Under the pieces are notes generated by a model that saw only the letters and a program-made list of their open reading frames with translations, had not been told where the DNA came from and ran no database searches. Below are positions 8,289 through 15,872 of a stretch of DNA of 35,630 bases, in pieces (position 1 is the stretch's first letter; each line of letters opens with the position of its first letter). This DNA comes from an uncultured Lachnospiraceae bacterium (lineage in GTDB: Bacteria; Bacillota; Clostridia; Lachnospirales; Lachnospiraceae), in assembly GCA_944384105.1 (NCBI GenBank), contig CALWSC010000048.1:1-35630 (forward strand). Direction: 5' to 3'. The position numbers and the translations under genes are program-made.

Positions 8289-8339
8289 AGCTGTTACTAC
8301 CTCCTTATAGATTCATAAAAATTTGATGGTTCAATTTTG

Positions 8340-8368
8340 ATGTTAACATAAAACATGGGATAATACAA
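8340..8368 (-). promoter_or_regulatory. Putative adh promoter with overlapping palindrome
   Basis: On the minus strand TTGTAT (8363-8368), a 17-bp spacer and TAACAT (8340-8345) lie about 52 bp before the adh ATG. The -10 is embedded in the palindrome ATGTTAACAT (8340-8349), a plausible operator. It contains the TGTTAACA core seen in redox-repressor sites but does not match the full Rex consensus. Confidence 0.4.
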
Positions 8369-8397
8369 TTAAAATTCTGATAAAATTGGATAAAAGC

Positions 8398-8432
8398 AAA
8401 AAAATCTCTGCAAATCCGCTGCGCAGAGCGGA
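8398..8432 (-). terminator. Hairpin(s) in the divergent adh / PAPS-reductase gap
   Basis: Two mutually exclusive inverted repeats overlap: CTCTGC (8406-8411) with GCAGAG (8423-8428), and TCCGCT (8415-8420) with AGCGGA (8427-8432). On the minus strand the first is followed by GA-less A then seven T (8398-8404), so it resembles a terminator shielding adh from upstream antisense transcription. Confidence 0.35.
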
Positions 8433-8479
8433 AAGAAATGACGGATTTCTTAAGATTCGTCTTTTCTAGTCGAAATTTG

Positions 8480-8508
8480 TTGAAATTCTTTTTGCAATGT
8501 GATAAATT
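8480..8508 (+). promoter_or_regulatory. Putative promoter for the truncated PAPS-reductase gene
   Basis: TTGAAA (8480-8485), a 17-bp spacer and TAAATT (8503-8508), 57 bp before the ATG at 8566. The -35 is good and the -10 moderate. Confidence 0.42.
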
Positions 8509-8565
8509 ATCCATCAAAAGGATGAGGGAAATTTTGGAAAAACAAAACTGTTGGAGGAGAGCCTG

Positions 8566-9147
8566 ATGGTAAGGGAATATCTGGAACAGAACGTATACGA
8601 AGCTCTGCAGGAGAGACTGATGTTTATTTTTGAGGAGTTTGACAACATCTATATTTCTTTTTCGGGAGGAAAGGACAGCGGTCTGCTGCTGAATCTGGTG
8701 CTTGATTTTCGGAAGAAATATTACCCTGGCAAGAAGCTCGGCGTATTTCATCAGGATTTTGAGGCGCAGTATACGGTGACGACAGAATACATAGAACGGA
8801 CCTTTGAGAGGATACAGGATGTGGTGGAGCCGTACTGGGTCTGTCTGCCCATGGCGACCAGGACGGCGCTGAGCAGCTATGAGATGTACTGGTATCCCTG
8901 GGACGATACGAAGCAGGAGCTCTGGGTGCGGGAGATGCCGAAGAAGGAGTATGTCATAAATTTGGAGAATAATCCGATCACGACTTACCGCTACCGCATG
9001 CACCAGGAGGATCTGGCTAAGCAGTTCGGAAGATGGTACCGCAAATCGCATAAGAACAGAAAGACCGTTTGCTTCATGAGCTTGGAAGATCCGATGCATG
9101 GATCTCCAGGCATCTGGGCATGGACAGGGACGAGATTCTGCGCCTGA
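8566..9147 (+). pseudogene. PAPS reductase-family (PP-loop, DUF3440-like) protein, truncated
   Basis: 193 codons starting at ATG 8566 after GGAGGAG. The N-terminal part is a PP-loop ATP pyrophosphatase domain with FSGGKDSGLLL (about residues 27-37), as in PAPS-reductase-like proteins of the YbdN/DUF3440 group. HQDFEAQY and the KTVCF strand are also recognisable. Family members normally continue for about 200 more residues with a conserved GIR...S block right after KTVCF. Here the frame changes character at that point into a low-quality tail (PMHGSPGIWAWTG) and stops. A coding-like tail in another frame follows at 9120-9239. This fits an internal deletion with frameshift, so the gene is probably dead. 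Expression of a shortened protein cannot be excluded. Confidence 0.65.
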
Positions 9148-9239
9148 AGCAGATCACTGGTCTCGCGGCACTCTTTAAGGATGTGAAATTCGGGAAAGCG
9201 TGGCAGCCCGCAGAGGAAATTGACGGGGATAAGAAATAA
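9120..9239 (+). pseudogene. Out-of-frame C-terminal fragment following the PAPS-reductase remnant
   Basis: ATG 9120 to TAA 9237-9239 encodes 39 residues starting MDRDEILRLKQITGLAALF and ending in a charged EEIDGDKK tail. The composition is that of a genuine protein C-terminus. The frame is open further upstream and overlaps the end of the truncated gene in a different frame. Most likely it is the original C-terminus separated by a deletion or frameshift. No ribosome binding site of its own was seen. Confidence 0.4.
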
Positions 9240-9248
9240 GAGATGCAA

Positions 9249-9294
9249 AAAAGCACCGGATGCAGAAGCAATCCATCTGCAGCCCGGTGCTTTT
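9249..9294. terminator. Bidirectional terminator between the PAPS-reductase remnant and metF
   Basis: AAAAGCACCGG (9249-9259) pairs with CCGGTGCTTTT (9284-9294), and an inner TGCAGA/TCTGCA stem extends the hairpin. A and T tracts on the two sides make it work for the + strand gene and for metF on the minus strand. Confidence 0.85.
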
Positions 9295-9302
9295 AAAATA
9301 CT

Positions 9303-10181
9303 TTAGATCTCAGCCAGCTTCAGCAGCTCCGGAACCTTGGACTCCCAGCCAAGAGCCATGATATGCACACCCTGGCAGTACGGCTTGCATTCTTTGATAA
9401 TGCGTGCCGCAATTTCCACGCCGGTGATTCCGGCTTTGGTCTTTTCTTTGTCTTTTTTGAGCTCCTCGATCATTTCCTCAGGTACATGAACGCCGGCTAC
9501 ATTATTATTCATAAATCTGGCCATGCCCACAGATTTCGGAATAATAATGCCGACCTGAACCGGCTTTCCGAACTGTTTTGCCTTCTCCATGAATTTGATA
9601 AATTTCTCAGGCTCAAAGACAGCCTGCGTCTGGAAATAATCTGCTCCGGCACGAACCTTGCGCTCCATCTTTGCGAGCTGTGCGTCTACAGAGTCGCTGC
9701 ACGGGGATACAACGGCACCTTTAGCGAAAGACGGCGGTTCGCCGATCAACGGATTTCCTCCGAGATCCACACCCTCCTCAAGCTTCTTCACCGTATGAAT
9801 CAGAGAAACGGAATCCAGGTCAAAAACAGGCTTTGCCTGCGGATGGTCACCCATTTTGGTGTGGTCACCGGTCAGAAGCAGCAGGTTCTCAATGCCGAAC
9901 ATTGCAGCGCTTAACAGATCAGACTGCAGCGCGATGCGGTTCCTGTCACGGCAGGTAAGCTGGAAAATCGGGGTAAGCCCCTCGTCCTTAAGAGCCTTGC
10001 ACATTGCAAGAGAGCCAAGACGCATCACGGAAGACTGATTATCTGTCACGTTCACCGCAGTAATTCCGCTTAAATACGTCTTCGCCTCCTCGATCAGATG
10101 CTCTACATGAAATCCTTTCGGCGGTCCAACCTCCGCAGAAACAACAAATTCACCACGTTCAAATAACTCAGTAATTTTCAT
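9303..10181 (-). CDS. metF: Methylenetetrahydrofolate reductase, MetF subunit (acetogen type)
   Basis: A 292-residue flavin TIM-barrel protein that reduces 5,10-methylene-THF to 5-methyl-THF in the methyl branch of the Wood-Ljungdahl pathway. Recognisable parts are the N-terminal FVVSAEVGPPKG with the catalytic-region Glu, NVTDNQSS, the flavin-site LLLTGDHTKMGDHP (about residues 100-113) with FDLDSV, and FQTQAVFEPEKF. Length fits the short MetF of acetogens, which works with MetV. It is the third gene of the rnfC2-metV-metF operon and ends in the strong bidirectional terminator at 9249-9294. Confidence 0.93.
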   Translation of the reverse strand: MKITELFERGEFVVSAEVGPPKGFHVEHLIEEAKTYLSGITAVNVTDNQSSVMRLGSLAMCKALKDEGLTPIFQLTCRDRNRIALQSDLLSAAMFGIENLLLLTGDHTKMGDHPQAKPVFDLDSVSLIHTVKKLEEGVDLGGNPLIGEPPSFAKGAVVSPCSDSVDAQLAKMERKVRAGADYFQTQAVFEPEKFIKFMEKAKQFGKPVQVGIIIPKSVGMARFMNNNVAGVHVPEEMIEELKKDKEKTKAGITGVEIAARIIKECKPYCQGVHIMALGWESKVPELLKLAEI

Positions 10182-10214
10182 ACTACATTGCTCCTAATCC
10201 TATATTTTTATATC

Positions 10215-10239
10215 CCGCCGCCTGCATAAGAGACGGCGG
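10215..10239 (-). other. Intercistronic hairpin between metV and metF
   Basis: CCGCCG (10215-10220) pairs with CGGCGG (10234-10239) around a 13-base loop. On the minus strand it is followed by an A/T-rich run but no clean T tract, so an mRNA stability or processing element is as likely as partial termination. Confidence 0.35.
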
Positions 10240-10249
10240 AAATTGATAT

Positions 10250-10876
10250 TTATTCAGCAGAAACCTCATCATCTGTTGCAAAATTGCGCACCTGCGTCGG
10301 ACATTTCAGCACGTCGAGGCGTCCAATCTCCTCCAAGCGGCGGTAAATGCGCTCCCAGCCGCACTCCATACTGCCGTCGACCTCGCACATGCCGTCCTTG
10401 GCGCCGCCGCACTGACCGTTTACGAGACTCTTGGAACATGCCGTGATCGGACAGATGCCGCCCGTCAGGTTCAGATAGCACTCGCCGCACTGATCGCACT
10501 TATATTCCAGAGGTGTTACGCCCTGGAAGCCCGGCAGGCGGCAGGTATCGCAGCCTGCATAAACTGCTTTTTCCTCAAGGTAAGACGCGATGGTCTGTAC
10601 GCCCACGCCGCAGGAAAACACGAGAACCGCGTCAGCGGCTTCGATCTCTCCGGTATGCTTCTCAAGACGGAGCTTCATATTATCGGGGTTGCATATGTAG
10701 TCGGTTGTTATGATGCCGGTCACATTTCCGGAAGCGGAGAGCTCATTCTCGAGTTCACGGATCTCTTTTTCCGGGAAATATACTTCCTTACATCCGATGC
10801 AGTTAATGATAAAAACTTTCTTGCCATCCACAAGGGATGCGATGGTCTCTCTTGGCTTTAATTCGGTAATTAACAT
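10250..10876 (-). CDS. metV: MetV, zinc-binding methylene-THF reductase partner (MTHFR C-terminal family)
   Basis: A 208-residue cysteine-rich protein of the MetV family, which assists MetF and links it to the electron-donating subunit in acetogens. Residues about 20-45 form a strand-rich start with FIINCIGCKE; IITTDYICN and VFSCGVGVQT follow. A C-terminal metal-site block (residues about 128-185) has CDQCGECYLN, GGICPITACSKSLVNGQCGG and CEVDGSMECGW. Its ATG is one base after the rnfC2 stop (TGATATG), so translation is probably coupled. The C-terminal block is nearly repeated in the N-terminal domain of the neighbouring RnfC2. Confidence 0.9.
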   Translation of the reverse strand: MLITELKPRETIASLVDGKKVFIINCIGCKEVYFPEKEIRELENELSASGNVTGIITTDYICNPDNMKLRLEKHTGEIEAADAVLVFSCGVGVQTIASYLEEKAVYAGCDTCRLPGFQGVTPLEYKCDQCGECYLNLTGGICPITACSKSLVNGQCGGAKDGMCEVDGSMECGWERIYRRLEEIGRLDVLKCPTQVRNFATDDEVSAE

Positions 10877-10877
10877 A

Positions 10878-12839
10878 TCACTTCATCCCCCTTACTGCAG
10901 TCTTGCCGGCTTTGATCTTGCTGACTAACGGGATCTTGGAGGAACAGATATACTCACAGCATCTGCACTCGATACAATCCATCACATTCTTCTCCTTCAT
11001 GCCCTGCCAGTTCTGCTCATCTGCAAACTTGGCAAAATACAGAGGAGAAAGCTCCATCGGACAGACATCCATACAGCGGCCGCACTTGATACACGGCTGC
11101 TCGATGGTATGATCCGTGTCGATGGCGATAATGCCGTTGGAACCCTTCATGATCGGAACGTCGAGATCGGAGAGATCAAAGCCCATCATCGGTCCGCCTG
11201 CCTTGAACGTGACGTCGTCTCCTGTCACACCGCCGCAGTAATCAATCAGTTCTTTTGTGCTGGTACCGATCTTCACAATAAAGTTGCCCGGATTCTTCAG
11301 GCGTTCACCTGTGACGGTCACTACACGCTCTACTAGCGGCATGCCGCGCAGAATGGCATCGGCAATCGCCTTTGTGGTACTGATGTTGCCGACTACGCAT
11401 CCTACGTCTGCCGGCAGCCCGCCCTGCGGAACCTGACGCTTCAGCGTGCGCTTGATCAGCATCTTCTCAGCGCCCTGCGGGTACTTTGTCTTTGCAGCAG
11501 ATACCTCAATATTTTCATAGCCAGCGGTCTTCTCTTTCATGAGCTCAATGGCATCCGGCTTGTTATCCTCAATGACGATGATGCCCTTCTCGGCGCCGGT
11601 CGCCTTTAACATCGCCTGAAGTCCGAAGATTACATCGTCCGCATACTCAAGCATAACTCTGTGATCTGCTGTTAAGAGAGGCTCACATTCACATCCGTTT
11701 AAGAGGATCGTGTCAACCGGCTTGGCGGGCTTTAACTTCACGGAAGTCGGGAAACCTGCTCCGCCCATGCCGACGATTCCGGCCTCCCGGATAATCTCCA
11801 CAATCTCATCCGGAGTCAGGCTGTCGAGATCACCGTGCGGTTTCACGGAATCATGCAGCGTATTCTTTCCGTCGGAGCGGATTACAACAGAGAGACACTC
11901 GCCTCTTGTCGCGTGTCCGTGATTTTCGATTGCGATGACAGTACCGCTTACACTGGAGTGTACTGGGCTGCTGATAAAGCCTGCCGCCTCGCCGATCTTC
12001 TGTCCAACCTGTACAGTATCGCCGACCTGCACGATCGGATTCGCCGGAGCGCCCGCATGCATGGACAGCGGAATCACAACAACTTCCGGATCCGGGAAAC
12101 GCTTCAGTGCCAGATGCTCGGTAAGTTCCTTGCGCTCTGAGGGATGTACGCCGCCGTAATAGCCGTCCAGACGGTTCTCACGGATTGATTTTACATAGCT
12201 GCTTACATATTTATAGTCTACCTTGGAGTAATCGCGAAGCTGAACCGGCTGATTTAAGAACTCCTCGAGGCGTCCCTGCTTAGCCAGTCTCTGGTAGATC
12301 TTCTCCCATGCGCAGTCCTTGCTGCCATCCACCTCGCATTTGCCGTTCTTCGCGCCGCCGCACTGTCCGTTGACGAGGCTCTTGGAACAGTCTACAATCG
12401 GACAGATACCTCCGGTGATGTTCAGATAACACTGCGCGCAGGCGTCGCATTTCCGCTTAGTCAGCGCCATGCCGTGGTATCCCGTGTAATTCAGGGAGTT
12501 GCTGGCAGCATATACGGGCTTCCCCGCAAGATCCGCAACAGTCTGGATACCCAGACCACAGGAGATTACGATTACATTCTCTGTGCCCTCCGGGATCATA
12601 TCCTGGAGCTGCTTCTCTGTCTGGGTCTTATTGCACAAAAAATCGACCCTTGCGCTGCCGGTAACAGTCTTTCCCTGTTCGGCAGCGAGCTTCTCGAACT
12701 CGCCGCACTCCGGCTCGTCGATGGTTTCAAATTCCTTGAAGCACTTGTTGCAGGCAATGATAAACAGATTGTCCTTGCCCTCTAATAAGGACACCAGCTC
12801 GTCATTGCTTTTTAACCTATACTTGGTATAATTTTCCAA
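10878..12839 (-). CDS. rnfC2: RnfC2-like NADH-oxidising subunit of methylene-THF reductase, with N-terminal MetV-like domain
   Basis: A 653-residue fusion. Residues 1 to about 215 are MetV-like, with cysteine clusters CNKC, CDACAQC, GGICPIVDCSKS and CEVDGSKDCAW. The rest is RnfC/NuoF-like: VHPSERKEL, a barrel segment (HAGAPANPIV...PVHSSVSGT), the flavin/NADH site GIVGMGGAGFP (about 355-364), GCECEPLLTADH, and two ferredoxin-type [4Fe-4S] motifs near the C-terminus (CIKCGRCMDVCP; CIECRCCEYIC). By analogy with the Acetobacterium woodii MetF/MetV/RnfC2 enzyme, it should pass NADH electrons to MetF. It is not the membrane RnfC: no other rnf genes are present. TTG 12839 is chosen because AAGGAAGGTGAG is well placed; GTG 12869 has no ribosome binding site. 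Confidence 0.88.
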   Translation of the reverse strand: MENYTKYRLKSNDELVSLLEGKDNLFIIACNKCFKEFETIDEPECGEFEKLAAEQGKTVTGSARVDFLCNKTQTEKQLQDMIPEGTENVIVISCGLGIQTVADLAGKPVYAASNSLNYTGYHGMALTKRKCDACAQCYLNITGGICPIVDCSKSLVNGQCGGAKNGKCEVDGSKDCAWEKIYQRLAKQGRLEEFLNQPVQLRDYSKVDYKYVSSYVKSIRENRLDGYYGGVHPSERKELTEHLALKRFPDPEVVVIPLSMHAGAPANPIVQVGDTVQVGQKIGEAAGFISSPVHSSVSGTVIAIENHGHATRGECLSVVIRSDGKNTLHDSVKPHGDLDSLTPDEIVEIIREAGIVGMGGAGFPTSVKLKPAKPVDTILLNGCECEPLLTADHRVMLEYADDVIFGLQAMLKATGAEKGIIVIEDNKPDAIELMKEKTAGYENIEVSAAKTKYPQGAEKMLIKRTLKRQVPQGGLPADVGCVVGNISTTKAIADAILRGMPLVERVVTVTGERLKNPGNFIVKIGTSTKELIDYCGGVTGDDVTFKAGGPMMGFDLSDLDVPIMKGSNGIIAIDTDHTIEQPCIKCGRCMDVCPMELSPLYFAKFADEQNWQGMKEKNVMDCIECRCCEYICSSKIPLVSKIKAGKTAVRGMK

Positions 12840-12928
12840 TTGCTCACCTTCCTTATATACTTGATCCACAGACTATATCTGATTTTATAATTCTCCCCTC
12901 CCTGTGCGAGGAAGAGAAAATAATAAAA

Positions 12929-12946
12929 ACAGATTCTGACGTCTGT
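12929..12946 (-). other. Terminator-like hairpin in the rnfC2 leader
   Basis: On the minus strand ACAGA and TCTGT form a 5-bp stem with an 8-base loop followed by TTTTATTATTTT. It lies between the proposed promoter and the rnfC2 start, so it would be an attenuator if functional. The short stem makes this weak. Confidence 0.3.
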
Positions 12947-12959
12947 AATCGCTGTGACT

Positions 12960-12968
12960 ATCATAACA
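12960..12968 (-). promoter_or_regulatory. Extended -10 promoter for rnfC2-metV-metF
   Basis: TGTTATGAT on the minus strand is an extended -10 (TGn plus TATGAT). The -35 region is poor (TAGATA at 17 bp), as expected for extended -10 promoters. It gives a leader of about 110 bases. Confidence 0.45.
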
Positions 12969-13090
12969 CATATTAGCTAAATTATCTAGTCTAAACATGT
13001 TTTTTTCTGTAGAAAAAAGCAGTGCCGTACCGGGAACAGAAGAGCGCAGGATGTACACTATTTACAACCTTCAGCACAGAGAAAACACAG

Positions 13091-13119
13091 TTGCCTGACG
13101 GCCGGTTATCCGATATAAT
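13091..13119 (+). promoter_or_regulatory. Promoter for the bceRSAB-type module
   Basis: TTGCCT (13091-13096), an exact 17-bp spacer and a perfect TATAAT (13114-13119), about 143 bp before the regulator ATG at 13262. Confidence 0.62.
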
Positions 13120-13137
13120 TACTGGGGAAATCGGCCG

Positions 13138-13182
13138 CCGGGCAGGCGGCATGCGCTCAGGGATGCCAAATGCACCTGCCGG
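13138..13182 (+). other. Structured leader hairpin upstream of the response regulator
   Basis: CCGGGCAGG (13138-13146) pairs with CCTGCCGG (13175-13182) with one bulged G. Inside, GGCAT (13148-13152) pairs with ATGCC (13063 offset, i.e. 13163-13167). There is no T tract, so it is not a classic terminator. It lies in the 5' leader about 80 bases before the start codon. Confidence 0.4.
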
Positions 13183-13261
13183 ACTTTCGTGGGAAGCGGA
13201 GAATTATGCGGCAGGGTGTATGAAGGCTTAGAAAATTACAGATAGCAAAGGGGATGGAGAG

Positions 13262-13954
13262 ATGTATCACATATGCATCATAGAAGACGATGAAATCCAG
13301 TGCCGCGAGTTAAATCGGATATTGGAGAATTCTCTGTATCAGACACTGACGCCGGAAGTTTCCTCAAAACAGGGGGCAGAGCTTGAGGAATTTCTGCTGG
13401 AAGAAATCCGGCATAACCGACCCGATCTGATTTTGCTGGATATCGAGCTTCCGGGACTGGACGGCACGAAGCTCTGCAGAAGCATCCGGGATTTTTCGCA
13501 GGTTCCTGTAATCTTCGTCACCGGGCGGACAGGGGCGATGGACGAATTAAACGGTATTCTTTCCGGCGGGGACGACTATATCACTAAGCCGTACTGTGCT
13601 CCGGTTGTGCTGGCGCGGATTGCGGCTGTGTTAAAGCGCACTGCGGGTAAGCCTGAGGAGAACTTCACATATGCTTACGGAGGCTTTGAGCTTCATATTT
13701 TAAACAGCACGATCTCGAAAGGAGGAAGAAGTGAAGAGCTTACGAAGACAGAACTTCGTATCTGCCGTCTGCTGTTTTCGCACGCCGGACAGATCGTATC
13801 GCGGGAGGAGATTCTCGACGATCTGTGGGCCGGACAGATTTTCATAGACGACAATACGCTGAGCGTTAATATCACGCGTATCCGTGCGAAGCTTAAAAAG
13901 ATCGGAGGGCAGGAGCTTATCCGCACGAGAAGGGGGCAGGGGTACCAGATATGA
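13262..13954 (+). CDS. OmpR-family response regulator (BceR-like)
   Basis: A 230-residue two-component regulator. The receiver domain (about 1-118) has the acidic pocket EDDE near residues 8-11, phospho-acceptor Asp60 in LILLDIELPG, Thr87 and Lys109 in YITKP. A winged-helix DNA-binding domain follows (about 128-228; ELTKTELRICRLLF, VSREEILDDLWAG, NTLSVNITRIRAKL). The gene overlaps the sensor kinase by 4 bp (ATGA) and is followed by a BceAB-type transporter, so it most likely activates that transporter in response to a cell-wall-active peptide. The start is supported by GGGGATGGAG just upstream. Confidence 0.92.
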   Translation: MYHICIIEDDEIQCRELNRILENSLYQTLTPEVSSKQGAELEEFLLEEIRHNRPDLILLDIELPGLDGTKLCRSIRDFSQVPVIFVTGRTGAMDELNGILSGGDDYITKPYCAPVVLARIAAVLKRTAGKPEENFTYAYGGFELHILNSTISKGGRSEELTKTELRICRLLFSHAGQIVSREEILDDLWAGQIFIDDNTLSVNITRIRAKLKKIGGQELIRTRRGQGYQI

Positions 13955-15024
13955 ACCATATGCTGTATCATTATTTCAAAGACCGCTCTGCTGCGCTGAT
14001 GGGACATTCGCTTGCCGCTGCAGTGTGCGCTGGCTATCTGTATCTGTGCCGCGTGCCGGGCGGGGTGATTGCGATTCTGCTCATTGGCTGGTGCCTGGCT
14101 GAGGCAGTGGTTCTGGCAGCAGAATATTACCGCCGCCGATCATACTTTGGAGCGATTTTTTCATCGATTGACAGGCTTGACAAACCGTATTTGATTGCGG
14201 AGCTTATGCCGCTGTCCCGGCGTCAGGAGGATCGGCTTTACCGGGAAATTCTGTACCGCTCAGGCAAGTCCGTGATTGAAGAGGTGCACCGCCTGGAGAG
14301 GGAGCACAGGGAATACCGTGAATTTATCGAGGGATGGATTCATGAGGCAAAAGTGCCATTAACGAACCTGTCACTGATCTGCGAAAATCAGCGCGGCAGT
14401 ATTTTTCGGGAAATACGGGAGCAGGCGGAGATGCTGAACCTCATCACGGAAAAAGCGCTCTTTTACGCGCGGCTTGACAGCGTTGACAGGGATTACTGCA
14501 TCCAAAAACTCAGCCTGAGAGACACGGCGCTTGCTGCGATTTACCGCCACCAGTCGTATTTCCGCAGAAACGGCGTCTGTGTGGAAAATGATATTCCGGA
14601 GGAATGTACCGTGTACTGTGATGAAAAATGGCTGGAATTTATGCTCTGCCAGGTATTTGTAAACGCTGTGAAATACCGCAGGCAGGGCCAAGATACAGCA
14701 CCGCGTATCCGCGTTTTTGCCCGGAAAGGACACGCAGAGACCATTCTGTGTGTAGAGGATAACGGAATCGGAATTCCTGTGCAGGAGCTGCCGCGTATCT
14801 TTGACCGCGGCTTTACCGGAAGCAACGGGCGCGGCAAAGAGAAGGATTCCGCCCGCGCGACAGGACTCGGACTGTATCTTTGCAGGAAGTTGTGTTCAAG
14901 GCTTGGACTCAGCGTCGAAGCAGAGTCCAAAGAGGGTGTATTTACGCGGATTTGCTTTCACATTCCCGACGGCAGCAGCCTTTTTGCGAGGGGAGATGAG
15001 AAAGCGAATCTTTCAAATCTGTAA
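13951..15024 (+). CDS. Intramembrane-sensing histidine kinase (BceS-like)
   Basis: A 357-residue membrane kinase. Two membrane helices (about 18-33 and 37-57) are joined by a very short loop, with no extracellular sensor domain. This is the mark of intramembrane-sensing kinases that depend on a BceAB transporter for input. The phospho-acceptor is His131 in WIHEAKVPLTNL. The C-terminal ATPase domain has the N box (FMLCQVFVNAVKY), G1 EDNGIGI, F box IFDRGFTG and G2 GLGLYLC. It overlaps the regulator gene and is followed after 83 bp by the transporter ATPase. Confidence 0.9.
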   Translation: MNHMLYHYFKDRSAALMGHSLAAAVCAGYLYLCRVPGGVIAILLIGWCLAEAVVLAAEYYRRRSYFGAIFSSIDRLDKPYLIAELMPLSRRQEDRLYREILYRSGKSVIEEVHRLEREHREYREFIEGWIHEAKVPLTNLSLICENQRGSIFREIREQAEMLNLITEKALFYARLDSVDRDYCIQKLSLRDTALAAIYRHQSYFRRNGVCVENDIPEECTVYCDEKWLEFMLCQVFVNAVKYRRQGQDTAPRIRVFARKGHAETILCVEDNGIGIPVQELPRIFDRGFTGSNGRGKEKDSARATGLGLYLCRKLCSRLGLSVEAESKEGVFTRICFHIPDGSSLFARGDEKANLSNL

Positions 15025-15107
15025 GGTTTTATCCGGTTACGGCGATACCGCCGCCTGTTTCGGCAGCGTATGATAAGGGCAGATAAACGAAGACAGGAGG
15101 TATGACA

Positions 15108-15872
15108 ATGGCAGAATTGATACACATTGAGGACATTGAAAAATATTACGGCACAAAGGAGAATCTCACAAAGGCGATCGACAGGATTTCATTTTCGGTG
15201 AACGCGGGGGAATTCATGGGAATTATGGGAGCATCCGGTTCGGGGAAAACGACGCTTTTGAATCTGCTCGCCACCGTGGACCGGGTCAGTTCAGGACATA
15301 TTTATTATGGTAAGGATGATATCACGGCGCTTCGGGAAGAGCAGAAGGCGGATTTCCGCAGGGATAATCTTGGCTTTGTGTTTCAGGATTTCAACTTGCT
15401 GGACACGCTGACAATCCGTGAGAATATATCGCTTGCACTGTCGCTGGAGAAAAGGAGCCGCTCCGAGATCCGAAAGAGCACAAAGGAGATTATGGAGAGG
15501 ATGGGGATCTGGAATCTTCGGGACAAGTTTCCGTTTCAGGTATCGGGCGGGCAGAAACAGCGGTGCGCCTGCGCGAGAGCTCTGATCAAGCATCCGAAGA
15601 TTATTTTTGCGGATGAGCCTACCGGGGCTCTTGATTCGCAGTCCGCGCGTACGCTTCTGGAGACCTTTACGCAGATGAACCAGGCGATGAATGCGACGAT
15701 TCTAATGGTGACGCACGACGCGTTTTCCGCAAGCTACTGCAGCAGAATCTTATTCCTGAAGGACGGCAGAATTTTTCAGGAGCTGCGAAAAGGCGGCAGA
15801 GGCAGGAGGGAATTTCTGAATGAAATTCTGGATGTGCTCTCCCTGACAGGAGGTGACGGCAATGCTTGCTAA
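15108..15872 (+). CDS. ABC transporter ATP-binding protein (BceA-like)
   Basis: A 254-residue ATPase of the MacB/BceA group. Motifs: Walker A GASGSGKTT, Q-loop VFQDFNLLD, signature VSGGQKQR, Walker B IIFADEPTGALD and H-loop VTHDA. It pairs with the FtsX-like permease that overlaps it by 11 bp. BceAB-type pumps remove or free cell-wall precursors from peptide antibiotics (bacitracin, lantibiotics) and signal to their kinase. ATG 15108 is chosen over ATG 15102 because AGGAGG at 15095-15100 would be only one base from the first. Confidence 0.92.
   Translation: MAELIHIEDIEKYYGTKENLTKAIDRISFSVNAGEFMGIMGASGSGKTTLLNLLATVDRVSSGHIYYGKDDITALREEQKADFRRDNLGFVFQDFNLLDTLTIRENISLALSLEKRSRSEIRKSTKEIMERMGIWNLRDKFPFQVSGGQKQRCACARALIKHPKIIFADEPTGALDSQSARTLLETFTQMNQAMNATILMVTHDAFSASYCSRILFLKDGRIFQELRKGGRGRREFLNEILDVLSLTGGDGNAC

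Noticed and set aside
10878-12839. RnfC2 as evidence of a membrane Rnf complex
   Set aside because: No rnfD, rnfG, rnfE, rnfA or rnfB is present, and the MetV fusion and metV-metF neighbours point to the methylene-THF reductase form.
13022-13231. A 69-codon plus-strand frame before the response regulator
   Set aside because: It spans the promoter and structured leader, has no ribosome binding site and no protein-like pattern.
12900-13260. CRISPR, tRNA or small RNA gene in the gap between rnfC2 and the bce module
   Set aside because: No repeat-spacer pattern and no cloverleaf; the gap is explained by two divergent promoters and leaders.
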